From Desulfobacterales bacterium (lineage in GTDB: Bacteria; Desulfobacterota; DSM-4660; Desulfatiglandales; JALVZP01), in NCBI GenBank assembly GCA_027037575.1, contig JALVZP010000250.1, positions 1 through 7,322 on the forward strand: a stretch of 7,322 nucleotides of DNA. The letters run 5' to 3'. Below are positions 1 to 6,892 of this stretch, in pieces; within the stretch, counting starts at the first letter, position 1, and every line of letters begins with the position of its first letter. Below the pieces are notes generated by a model that ran no database searches, was not told the DNA's origin, and saw only the letters and a program-made list of their open reading frames with translations. The translations under genes and the position numbers were made by a program.

Positions 1-15
1 CTTATAGAAAATGTA

Positions 16-1803
16 CTATGACATATTTTCCCACAGTGCATCCCTCAGGCCAGAGGATCTCCTTATCCTTTGTATTATCCCTTCTTCTATAACCTCAGGC
101 CTTCCCCATACCTCTATACCCTTCCTTGCCCTTGTAATTGCCGTGTATATGAGTTCTCTTGTGATTACAGGGACATATGTGTCTGGAAGAATAAATAGGA
201 CATTATCAAATTCAGATCCCTGACTCTTATGCACAGTCATTGCAAATGCAGTCTCATGTTCTGGAAGCATTATTGGCAGAAATTTCCTCACATTTCCCTC
301 TGGATCAATGAAGAATGCCCTAATTTCGTTTCCTGATTCAGGATCTGGCATAAGTATTCCTATGTCTCCATTAAATAGCCCAAGCTCATAGCTGTTTTCT
401 ACTATAAGTATTGGCCTTCCTGCATACCATGGACTCTCCATTGAGATGAGAAGATTTTCTCGAAGTATGCTTTCTACTATCCTATTTATCTGCCTTACTC
501 CATAAGGTCCCCATCTAATAGGAGTAAGTATTCTGAATGATTCAAATAGGCTTAATGTTTCAAATGGATCTTTCGCCCTTAAGTACCTTCCATATCCTTC
601 TAATACTATCTGCTCCAAGGATTTCTTTAAAATTTCAGGTCTTGGGAGCTTCTTAAATAGAATATCTTTATAGTTCCCATTCAATATCTGAAACACCCTT
701 TCCTTATCTCCAGAATTTATTGCCTTACTCAATTGATATATTCCACTTTCTTCAGAAAAACGATAGTTCTTCTTTAACTCTATTATGCAATTCTCTATTC
801 CTGGTCTTAAACCTGAGATATCTCCATTAAAGAACCTATCAACTATCTCAGGATATTCCTTAGATCCTGCACATATATCACCAAGGACAGATCCAGGTTC
901 AACAGAGGAGAGCTGATCCTTGTCTCCAAGGAGGATGAGAGTTGCATCCTCTGGTATGGCCTGAACAAGTCTTGACATAAGAGGAAGATCTATCATGGAT
1001 GCCTCATCTACTATGACCACATCAGCAGGAAGCCTATTTTCTTCATTATATCTTGCATTCATCCTTCCTGGAACATATCCGAGCATCCTGTGTATGGTAA
1101 AAGATTCTTTGGGAATCATATCTTTTATCTCTTCCTCAATCTGAAGTCCCTTCTTTATCTCCATTATTGCCTGCTTAAGCCTTGCACTTGCCTTTCCTGT
1201 TGGTGCAGAAAGAAAGATCCTCCTGCCTAAGGAGAGTTTTAGAAGGAGTGCAATTATCTTTGCTATTGTGCTTGTCTTTCCTGTCCCAGGTCCACCTGAG
1301 ATGACTGAAAAATATGTGATAAGCGAAATAATGGAAGATGCCTTTTGTAGATCTGAGGAATCTCTATTCGGGAAAAGGATTTCTAATGTGCGCTTTATAA
1401 GATAAAAATCTTCTATTTTTTTTAGCCTTTCTGTCCTTCTCTTTAATTCCCTTATAAGGATATCTTCATATCTCCAGTATCTATAAAGATAGAGTCTGTT
1501 TTTTTGATCAAGTATTAAAGGTTTATAATCTCCGGGTCTTCCAACAACCCTACTATCTAAAAGCTTATTTACCCAGCTATTTAGCTCAGGTGTTCTTATT
1601 GTCTCATACTTGTTGATCCCTCTTACAAAGAAGGTCTGTTCCCTTCCCGCAATTTCTTCAAGATCCAAACATACATGTCCATCCTCTGTTGCCTTACTTA
1701 CAAGTGCTGCTGCAATAAATACCTCTTCCTTTTCTTTAGAAAGTTCTTTTATAAAATTAGCAAAATAAAAGTCTATTTCCCGAAGATAAGGCTCTAAGGA
1801 CAT
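16..1803 (-). CDS. recD: RecD-like exodeoxyribonuclease V alpha subunit (SF1B 5'-3' DNA helicase)
   Basis: Predicted RecD, the 5'-3' helicase motor of the RecBCD double-strand-break repair complex. The 595-residue protein shows the full superfamily 1 helicase set: Walker A GGPGTGKT at 170-177, a Q-rich PTGKASARL stretch near 201-209, Walker B VDEAS at 265-269, GDKDQLSSV at 293-301, the KKNYRFS arginine motif near 344-350, NGDIG at 478-482, VHKSQGSEFD at 524-533 and YTAITRAR at 553-560. About 165 residues precede Walker A. That N-terminal part and the total length fit RecBCD-type RecD (about 600 aa) better than the longer stand-alone RecD2 (usually over 700 aa). It starts 3 nt after the murA stop and has no clear Shine-Dalgarno sequence, so translation is probably coupled to murA. 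recB and recC are not in the window, and only 15 nt lie beyond its stop. No inactivating change is visible. The RecD1 rather than RecD2 assignment is less certain than the helicase call. Confidence 0.9.
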   Translation of the reverse strand: MSLEPYLREIDFYFANFIKELSKEKEEVFIAAALVSKATEDGHVCLDLEEIAGREQTFFVRGINKYETIRTPELNSWVNKLLDSRVVGRPGDYKPLILDQKNRLYLYRYWRYEDILIRELKRRTERLKKIEDFYLIKRTLEILFPNRDSSDLQKASSIISLITYFSVISGGPGTGKTSTIAKIIALLLKLSLGRRIFLSAPTGKASARLKQAIMEIKKGLQIEEEIKDMIPKESFTIHRMLGYVPGRMNARYNEENRLPADVVIVDEASMIDLPLMSRLVQAIPEDATLILLGDKDQLSSVEPGSVLGDICAGSKEYPEIVDRFFNGDISGLRPGIENCIIELKKNYRFSEESGIYQLSKAINSGDKERVFQILNGNYKDILFKKLPRPEILKKSLEQIVLEGYGRYLRAKDPFETLSLFESFRILTPIRWGPYGVRQINRIVESILRENLLISMESPWYAGRPILIVENSYELGLFNGDIGILMPDPESGNEIRAFFIDPEGNVRKFLPIMLPEHETAFAMTVHKSQGSEFDNVLFILPDTYVPVITRELIYTAITRARKGIEVWGRPEVIEEGIIQRIRRSSGLRDALWENMS

Positions 1804-1806
1804 GAC

Positions 1807-3060
1807 TTAGGATTCACGCCATATCTTTGCACCAAGAGATGCAAATTTATTTTCCATCATCTCATATCCTCTGTCCAGATGATAAATTCTGTGGACCTCT
1901 GTCCTTCCTCCTTCTGCAACCAATCCTGCCAATACAAGACAGGCACTTGCCCTGAGATCAGTAGCCATAACTGGTGCTGCCAGGAGATGTTTTTTCCCTT
2001 TTACAATTGCTTGTGAACCATTTACTTCTATATCTGCTCCCATCCTCCTTAATTCCCCTACATGCATAAATCTATTCTCAAATATGGTCTCCTTTATTAC
2101 ACTACATCCATCTGCTATGCACATCATTGCCATAAACTGTGCCTGAAGGTCTGTGGGAAATCCAGGAAATGGCATGGTCTTTATATCAACACTCTTTATT
2201 ACATCAGGGCCCTTTACAAAGATACTGTCTTTTTTAACCCTTATTTCTGCTCCTACCTTCTCAAGCTTTTCTATTAATGCACCCAAGTGTTCTGGAATAC
2301 ATTCTCTTATTTCTACTTCTCCTCTTGTCATAACAGATGCTATCATAAATGTGCCTGCCTCAATCCTATCTGGGATTATCCTATGCTCTGCACCCCTTAA
2401 CTCTTTTACACCATATATAGTAATCTTATCTGTTCCATCCCCTTCTATGTCTGCACCCATCTCTCTCAACATATCTGCAAGATCAGCTATTTCTGGCTCT
2501 TTTGCTGCATTCTTTATAATTGTTTTTCCCTCAGCAAGGCATGCAGCCATCATAGTATTTTCTGTTCCTGTAACAGTAGGGATATCAAAGAATATCTCTG
2601 CTCCTTTTAGCCTCTTTGCCCTTGCATTTATATATCCATTTTCTAAGCTAATTTCAGCACCCATAGAAGAGAGCGCATTTAGATGAAGATTTATTGGCCT
2701 CTCTCCTATTGCACAACCACCAGGAAGAGATATCCTTGCCCTTCCGCATCTTGCAAGAAGAGGCCCTAAGAGTAATATAGATGCTCTCATCTTTCTTACA
2801 AGCTCATAGGGTGCTTCAATAGAATGGATATTACCTGTATCTATTAAAAAACTGTCGCCCTCTCTTTTAATTTTTGCTCCTATCTCTTCCATTATCTCTT
2901 TCATAGTATCTACATCTCTTAGCCTTGGTACATTATGAAGAACAGACCTTTCTCCTGAAAGAAGAGATGCTGCCATAAGAGGAAGTGCAGAATTCTTCGC
3001 ACCACTTATCCTGACAGCCCCTTTTAAAGGAACACTTTTTTCTATAACAATCTTGGCCAT
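1807..3060 (-). CDS. murA: UDP-N-acetylglucosamine 1-carboxyvinyltransferase MurA
   Basis: Cytoplasmic enzyme of the first committed peptidoglycan step: it transfers enolpyruvate from phosphoenolpyruvate to UDP-N-acetylglucosamine. The 417-residue protein matches the family length (E. coli 419). Visible landmarks are the substrate loop SGAKNSALP with Lys22, the catalytic-loop motif LPGGCAIGERP with Cys116 (equivalent of E. coli Cys115, the fosfomycin target), PGFPTDLQAQ with the catalytic aspartate, and YHLDRGYE with the conserved C-terminal arginine. The reading frame continues 15 codons upstream, but those residues resemble nothing in MurA. ATG at 3060 begins the usual MAKIVIEKS sequence and has GGAG six bases upstream, so I take that start. 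It is the first gene of a probable murA-recD transcript. The presence of Cys at 116 predicts sensitivity to fosfomycin at the enzyme level, unlike the Cys-to-Asp variants. Confidence 0.97.
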   Translation of the reverse strand: MAKIVIEKSVPLKGAVRISGAKNSALPLMAASLLSGERSVLHNVPRLRDVDTMKEIMEEIGAKIKREGDSFLIDTGNIHSIEAPYELVRKMRASILLLGPLLARCGRARISLPGGCAIGERPINLHLNALSSMGAEISLENGYINARAKRLKGAEIFFDIPTVTGTENTMMAACLAEGKTIIKNAAKEPEIADLADMLREMGADIEGDGTDKITIYGVKELRGAEHRIIPDRIEAGTFMIASVMTRGEVEIRECIPEHLGALIEKLEKVGAEIRVKKDSIFVKGPDVIKSVDIKTMPFPGFPTDLQAQFMAMMCIADGCSVIKETIFENRFMHVGELRRMGADIEVNGSQAIVKGKKHLLAAPVMATDLRASACLVLAGLVAEGGRTEVHRIYHLDRGYEMMENKFASLGAKIWRES

Positions 3061-3066
3061 TTTCTT

Positions 3067-3070
3067 CTCC
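3067..3070 (-). promoter_or_regulatory. Ribosome binding site fixing the murA start
   Basis: Reads GGAG on the minus strand, six bases before ATG at 3060. It decides against the longer frame starting at 3105, which has no comparable site and would add 15 non-conserved residues. Confidence 0.75.
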
Positions 3071-3093
3071 AGAATTTGATTCACATAATTACA

Positions 3094-3123
3094 TATATAT
3101 GGCAATTATATAAATGAGGTCAA
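3094..3123 (-). promoter_or_regulatory. Candidate murA-recD promoter
   Basis: On the minus strand, TTGACC (3123-3118, five of six to the -35 consensus) is followed after 18 bases by TATATA (3099-3094). A perfect TATAAT also lies at 3111-3106 but has no -35 box at the usual distance. The region is very AT-rich, so chance -10 matches are likely. The -35 box overlaps the ribosome binding site of the divergent Mut7-C gene. No equally good promoter for the plus-strand gene was found. Confidence 0.4.
3116..3120 (+). promoter_or_regulatory. Ribosome binding site fixing the Mut7-C gene start
   Basis: GAGGT lies eight bases before ATG at 3129. The earlier in-frame ATG at 3114 has only AT-rich sequence upstream and overlaps this site, so the 3129 start is preferred. 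Confidence 0.7.
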
Positions 3124-3128
3124 GAAAC

Positions 3129-3584
3129 ATGGAGTTTTTGTTAGATTCAATGCTTGGAAGATTGGCAAAATGGCTCAGGATCATGGGCTATGATACCCAT
3201 TATCAGTCTAAATATAGGCTTGGAGAACTATATAGGCTTTCAAAAGATAGGATCTTTGTTACCAGAAATAAAGCCCTATATTCTAAGCTAAATGGAGTAT
3301 TATTAAGCTCAGATATCTTAGATGATCAGATAAGAGAGCTAAAAGAGAAACTCCAGCTCTATCCTGATATAAAAAACTTCTTCAGCAGATGTGTAATCTG
3401 CAATAGAAAATTAATAAAAGCACCCTTAAAGCTTGCTCAGGAATATGTGCCAGAGTATGTATTTTTAGAAAATAGGGATAAGATAAGATACTGCCCTTCC
3501 TGCAATAGATTCTACTGGCCTGGGACACATAGGCAGAATATGATAAGAAGGCTAAAAAAGTGGGGGATTATCTTGCAATCATAG
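3129..3584 (+). CDS. Mut7-C (DUF82) PIN-like RNase domain protein with zinc ribbon
   Basis: A 151-residue protein of the Mut7-C family (Pfam PF01927), predicted to be a PIN-fold ribonuclease fused to a C-terminal zinc ribbon. The cellular substrate of the family is not established. The N-terminus MEFLLDSMLGRLAKWLRIMGYDT is the family signature and carries the first putative metal-binding aspartate, Asp6. The second signature, usually written TRD, reads VTRNKAL at 44-50, with asparagine where an acidic residue is common. The zinc ribbon is clear: CVIC at 88-91 and CPSC at 122-125, followed by FYWPGTH, as is typical of these proteins. The start at 3129 is chosen for its ribosome binding site and because it begins the conserved sequence. 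The gene is single and divergent from murA, and its last 17 bases overlap the end of the opposite-strand DUF47 gene. I am confident of the family but not of enzymatic activity. Confidence 0.88.
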   Translation: MEFLLDSMLGRLAKWLRIMGYDTHYQSKYRLGELYRLSKDRIFVTRNKALYSKLNGVLLSSDILDDQIRELKEKLQLYPDIKNFFSRCVICNRKLIKAPLKLAQEYVPEYVFLENRDKIRYCPSCNRFYWPGTHRQNMIRRLKKWGIILQS

Positions 3585-4233
3585 CTCTCATCATATCAGA
3601 GGCATTTTCTGCATGGTCTGCGATACTTCCAATATATTCTGTAAGCCTTATGAAATAAAAGATCAAAAATGCATCTTTTATAGTGTTAAATATCTTTAAT
3701 TTGAGCTCCCTTTCCACAAAATCTGCCTCCCTTTCCCATTGCCTTATATCTCTACAGGTCGATTTTACCCTATTTCTATGATCCTTATAGTTTGTTCTAA
3801 AATAGACAATTGCCTGATTTACAAGCTCTGGCAAAAGATTTACAGGTTTTATGACAAGATCAACCAAGTGAACAAATTCATCCTTTAGTCCCTCAGGAAT
3901 ACTGACATGCTTAAAGGAGAGCCAGAAAAGTGTTTCTTCTATCTCATCCAATACCTTATCCTGCTCCCTTATATACTGAAAGAACTGAAACTTATCTACA
4001 GGCATCAATATTCCTCTTGGAAGATGATTCCTGATATTTCTCTTTATAGCATCTGCTTCACTTTCAAGCCTTGCAACCTCGTCCTTTATATTTTCAAATT
4101 CTTCATACTTTCCCTGCATGTGTAGATTAATAGCTTTTTTAAACATGTGTGTGCATTCTTTTATTTTATCTGCATGCCTTTGAAGATTTTCAAAGGGTGA
4201 TTTAAAGAACAGGGATGTAAGTAGCCATCTCAT
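3568..4233 (-). CDS. DUF47/PhoU-like Pit accessory protein (TIGR00153 type)
   Basis: A 221-residue, largely helical cytoplasmic protein of the DUF47 family, distant relatives of PhoU that are commonly encoded beside Pit phosphate transporters and thought to modulate them. It opens with the family-like MRWL..FFKSPFENLQRHADKI and then shows two PhoU-type acidic helices: LESEADAIKRNIRNHLPRGI (56-75) and EREADFVERELK (168-179). PhoU proteins bind metal ions through such E-x-x-x-D patterns. The C-terminus IGSIADHAENASDMM (201-215) is also typical. The frame can be extended to a TTG at 4248, but ATG at 4233 has GGAG six bases upstream and begins the family sequence. Fifteen bases separate this start from the pit stop, so the two genes are almost certainly co-transcribed. 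Its 3' end overlaps the Mut7-C gene tail to tail. The role as a Pit partner is inferred from family and position. Confidence 0.9.
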   Translation of the reverse strand: MRWLLTSLFFKSPFENLQRHADKIKECTHMFKKAINLHMQGKYEEFENIKDEVARLESEADAIKRNIRNHLPRGILMPVDKFQFFQYIREQDKVLDEIEETLFWLSFKHVSIPEGLKDEFVHLVDLVIKPVNLLPELVNQAIVYFRTNYKDHRNRVKSTCRDIRQWEREADFVERELKLKIFNTIKDAFLIFYFIRLTEYIGSIADHAENASDMMRAMIAR

Positions 4234-4239
4234 TTTTTG

Positions 4240-4243
4240 CTCC
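4240..4243 (-). promoter_or_regulatory. Ribosome binding site fixing the DUF47 gene start
   Basis: GGAG on the minus strand, six bases before ATG at 4233 and within the 15-base gap after pit. It excludes the TTG at 4248 as the main start because that codon lies upstream of the site. Confidence 0.7.
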
Positions 4244-4248
4244 AGCAA

Positions 4249-5502
4249 TTATAAAATTAAATAAATAATAATTTTATACAAAAACATAGCCAAAAACAAG
4301 GTAAAAGGCAAAGTTACAAGCCAGGAGATACAGATATTCTTTATAACCCTAAGATCAAGTGCACCTGCCCCTCTCGCAAAACCTATTCCTATAACAGATC
4401 CAACTATTACATGGGTCGTAGATATAGGAAGCCCTAAGCGGGAGCAAACTAATATAGTAGTTGCAGCACCAAATTCTGCACAGAATCCCCTAACAGGATT
4501 TATATCTGTAATATTTTCTCCTATTGTCTTTATTACGTTAGAACCGAATGCCATAAGTCCACCACCTACAGCAATTCCTCCTATAAGTAACATCCAGAAT
4601 GGGACCTGAACTTTTAATGCCACACTCCTTGTCTTCACAGCCGAAAATATCGCTGCCCATGGTCCTACTGCATTTGCTACATCATTTGCTCCATGGGCGA
4701 ATGCAACATAGCAGGCAGTAAGGAGTTGTAGCTGAGCAAAAAAGCTTTCTATAAGAGAATATCCTTTTTCCTCACTTGAAGAAATAGTCTTTTTTACTCT
4801 CCATTCCATATAGTATCTACCAGCTATGCCAAAAATAACAGAGACAGGAATAGCAATTGAAAGGGCAGTAAATAGGTTTAGATTCAGGTGTAAATTTTTT
4901 AGCCCTTTGAATATAAAAGAGAGGATAAGAATAACAAAGACCAAGAAGATAAAAAAAGGAGAATATTTCAAAGATGCCTTATATGGATCTTCTGCAAATA
5001 AGACCTTTCTCTCCAAAAGAGTATAGAGTGTTCCAGAAATAATTGCACCTGCAAGGGGAGAAATAATCCAACTTAGTACTATAGGGATTACCTTTCCCCA
5101 GTTTATATAAGAAGCCCCAATACTAATTATTCCAAAACCTATTAGGGCGCCCACAATAGAATGGGTTGTTGAAACTGGAAGACCAAGATATGTAGCAAGA
5201 TTCACCCATATGCCTGCTGCCAAAAGGGAAGCAAACATACCAATTATAAACTTATCAGGTTGGGAAGATAGAAGCTGTGGATTAATAATTCCCTTGCTTA
5301 TGGTATTTGTCACATGGCTTCCTGCAAGAACAGCACCAAGGGCATTTGCAATCATGGAGATAAGGACAGCCTGCCTTATTGTTATTGCCTTTGATCCAAC
5401 AGAGGTACCCATTGCATTTGCAAGATCATTGGCACCTATATTGGCTGCCATGTAAAGGCCGACAAAACTTGCACATACCAATATTAGTGTTTCTACCGTC
5501 AT
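4249..5502 (-). CDS. pit: Pit-family inorganic phosphate transporter
   Basis: Inner-membrane, ion-coupled low-affinity phosphate transporter (PiT family, PF01384). The 417-residue protein has the internal duplication that defines the family: GANDLANA at 23-30 is matched by GANDVANA at 271-278, and PVSTTHSIVGALIG (109-122) by PISTTHVIVGSVIG (359-372). Many hydrophobic segments alternate with short loops. The central region around 165-180 and 234-250 is charged and probably cytoplasmic, as in relatives. Residues before the first GAND form the expected first membrane helix, so ATG at 5502 is the sensible start, although it has no Shine-Dalgarno sequence and lies 12 nt below an intrinsic terminator. 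The next gene downstream encodes the DUF47 partner, 15 nt away. Some family members transport sulfate, but the DUF47 neighbour supports phosphate. Confidence 0.94.
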   Translation of the reverse strand: MTVETLILVCASFVGLYMAANIGANDLANAMGTSVGSKAITIRQAVLISMIANALGAVLAGSHVTNTISKGIINPQLLSSQPDKFIIGMFASLLAAGIWVNLATYLGLPVSTTHSIVGALIGFGIISIGASYINWGKVIPIVLSWIISPLAGAIISGTLYTLLERKVLFAEDPYKASLKYSPFFIFLVFVILILSFIFKGLKNLHLNLNLFTALSIAIPVSVIFGIAGRYYMEWRVKKTISSSEEKGYSLIESFFAQLQLLTACYVAFAHGANDVANAVGPWAAIFSAVKTRSVALKVQVPFWMLLIGGIAVGGGLMAFGSNVIKTIGENITDINPVRGFCAEFGAATTILVCSRLGLPISTTHVIVGSVIGIGFARGAGALDLRVIKNICISWLVTLPFTLFLAMFLYKIIIYLIL

Positions 5503-5514
5503 GGCTATTAGAAT

Positions 5515-5542
5515 AAAAAAAGAGGCCCTTTATAGGGCCTCT
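5515..5542 (-). terminator. Intrinsic terminator after the thiolase gene, directly before pit
   Basis: On the minus strand an 8-bp perfect GC-rich stem (AGAGGCCC pairing with GGGCCTCT), with a six-base loop TATAAA, runs straight into seven Ts (counting the last stem base). The plus strand has no T-run after the stem, so it acts on leftward transcripts. It lies 40 nt past the thiolase stop (5582) and ends 12 nt before the pit ATG. It should stop thiolase transcripts, or act as an attenuator in a pit leader. Confidence 0.9.
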
Positions 5543-5581
5543 CTGATCTCATGTATTACACTATTTTTATTTTTGATTTCA

Positions 5582-6775
5582 TTAACCTATCTTTAAGATA
5601 ATTGATGCGGCTGTATCACCAGCAGCACATCCTGTATAAAGCATATATCCTCCGCCTTTCATTACTGTCTCTTCTATACCTTCAATTATCAATCTTCCTG
5701 CAGTTGGACCTTGTGGGTGGCCATATATTAAGGAAGATCCATAATTATTTACTCTTTCTGGAGGTATATTAAATTGCTTGCAGAAATAGAGTGCATTTGC
5801 AGTAAATGGCTCATGTGCTTTTATAACAGCTATATCATCTATCTTTAATCCTGCCACATCCAATGCCATTTGTGCTGCAGGGACAGGTGCCTTTGCCATT
5901 CTTGCCTTCTCTACCCTTGCAAATCCATAAGAAATTAACTGTATCTTTATATTAGGATCAGCACTTAGTTCTTTTGCCTTTTCTTCAGTAGTTACTATAA
6001 CACCACAGTTTCCATCAGCAGGGAATGTCTGTGCTGCAAATGTGATTGTCCCACCTGGAATAGTAAGCCTTGCCTTTGCCAATCCCTCTTTTGTAGAGGG
6101 TATTACTCCTTCATCTGCCTCGACAACCCTTATTTCTTTTTTGCTTACCCTTCCTTCTACTGGAAACATGTATCTCTTTTGAAATGCCCTGTCATTCTCT
6201 AATGCCATCTTATACTGTTCATACCTGAGAAGTGCTATTTCATCTGATTGCTCTCTTGTAAATCCTTCTTCTTTCATAACATTTTCTGCAGTCTGGATCA
6301 TTGCTAATCCAGCCCATGGATCTCTATTAAAATTGTCCATCATCCAGTTTTCTGAAATGACCTCTCCTCCTGGTCCGAGTGGATTTGGCCATACAATATG
6401 TGGACCATTTGAACATCTGTCTGTCATAAGACAAAAAGGAAGCTTAAATGTTCCTGTCTCAATTCCCATTCCTGCAGTCCAGATACATGTTACAGATGTG
6501 GTGCATGCCTGACTTATAGTCATCCCGGGAATCCTCTCAGCTCCCATAAGTGCTGCTGCCCATGTAGAGCCATAGAACCACTGCTTTTGACCTATAGTAA
6601 TACCAAGAAAAAGGTAGTCAAACATCTTGGGATCCCATCCCTTTGATGCAAGCCATTTCTTAGCAGTATTAGCACCAAGCACTATAGAATGCTCATTCTG
6701 TAAACTGCCTTGCCATCTACAGAAAGGTGTTGAATAATAACCTTTGTATGGGATAAATGCCTTACTTAACTTCAT
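5582..6775 (-). CDS. Thiolase-family protein (acetyl-CoA acetyltransferase/acyltransferase-like)
   Basis: A 397-residue thiolase-superfamily enzyme, predicted to make or break a C-C bond between acyl-CoA thioesters. The nucleophile motif SQACTTSV places the acylated cysteine at 91, as in classical thiolases (Cys89). The C-terminal catalytic elements are present in altered form: YGHPQGPTAGR with His353 for the usual GHPLGASG, and TGCAAGD with Cys383 for the usual C-x-G-x-G. The oxyanion motif normally written NEAF reads HEPF (His321), which recalls SCP2-type and archaeal thiolases. The substrate therefore cannot be assigned; acetoacetyl-CoA synthesis or degradation of an unusual acid are both possible. 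No DUF35 partner gene, typical of archaeal thiolases, is adjacent, and no other CoA gene is in the window. The ATG at 6775 has GGGAGG ten bases upstream and AAGGAA closer in. The gene appears monocistronic, ended by the terminator at 5542-5515 and driven by a promoter divergent from groES. Confidence 0.87.
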   Translation of the reverse strand: MKLSKAFIPYKGYYSTPFCRWQGSLQNEHSIVLGANTAKKWLASKGWDPKMFDYLFLGITIGQKQWFYGSTWAAALMGAERIPGMTISQACTTSVTCIWTAGMGIETGTFKLPFCLMTDRCSNGPHIVWPNPLGPGGEVISENWMMDNFNRDPWAGLAMIQTAENVMKEEGFTREQSDEIALLRYEQYKMALENDRAFQKRYMFPVEGRVSKKEIRVVEADEGVIPSTKEGLAKARLTIPGGTITFAAQTFPADGNCGVIVTTEEKAKELSADPNIKIQLISYGFARVEKARMAKAPVPAAQMALDVAGLKIDDIAVIKAHEPFTANALYFCKQFNIPPERVNNYGSSLIYGHPQGPTAGRLIIEGIEETVMKGGGYMLYTGCAAGDTAASIILKIG

Positions 6776-6815
6776 AATTCCTTATCCTCCCTTTTTTATA
6801 TTTGTTTGTGGCAAA

Positions 6816-6846
6816 ACTATAAACACATAAAGACAAGGATTGTCAA
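6816..6846 (-). promoter_or_regulatory. Candidate promoter of the thiolase gene
   Basis: A perfect TTGACA -35 box on the minus strand (6846-6841) is followed by TATAGT at 6821-6816, five of six to the -10 consensus, with a long spacer of 19 bases. TTTATA at 6823-6818 gives a 17-base spacer but a poorer match. The start of transcription would fall about 30-35 nt before the thiolase ATG. Confidence 0.55.
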
Positions 6847-6864
6847 GATAAAAAATTCCTACCC

Positions 6865-6892
6865 TTGACATCAGAGAAAGCGTGTTTATCTT
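6865..6892 (+). promoter_or_regulatory. Candidate sigma-70 type promoter of groESL
   Basis: A perfect TTGACA -35 box (6865-6870) is followed after 16 bases by TATCTT (6887-6892), four of six to the -10 consensus. Transcription would begin near 6899, giving a leader of about 45 nt before groES. No sigma-32-type CCCCAT -10 and no CIRCE (TTAGCACTC-N9-GAGTGCTAA) are present. Confidence 0.55.

Noticed and set aside
2153..2686. 177-codon open frame on the plus strand, antisense to murA
   Set aside because: It lies wholly inside the conserved murA coding sequence, has no ribosome binding site that I can see, and its translation is a low-complexity Ser/Ile/Pro-rich string typical of a shadow frame.
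3061..3105. N-terminal extension of MurA by 15 residues
   Set aside because: The extra residues are not MurA-like and the site GGAG lies inside this stretch, just before the internal ATG at 3060.
5451..5502. Alternative start of Pit at Met18 (5451)
   Set aside because: It would remove the first membrane helix that precedes the GANDLANA motif in the family, and it has no better ribosome binding site than the first ATG.
6832..6844. Small inverted repeat GACAA-GGA-TTGTC next to the thiolase -35 box
   Set aside because: Only 5 bp per arm with a 3-base centre; too short to call an operator in AT-rich DNA without comparative support.
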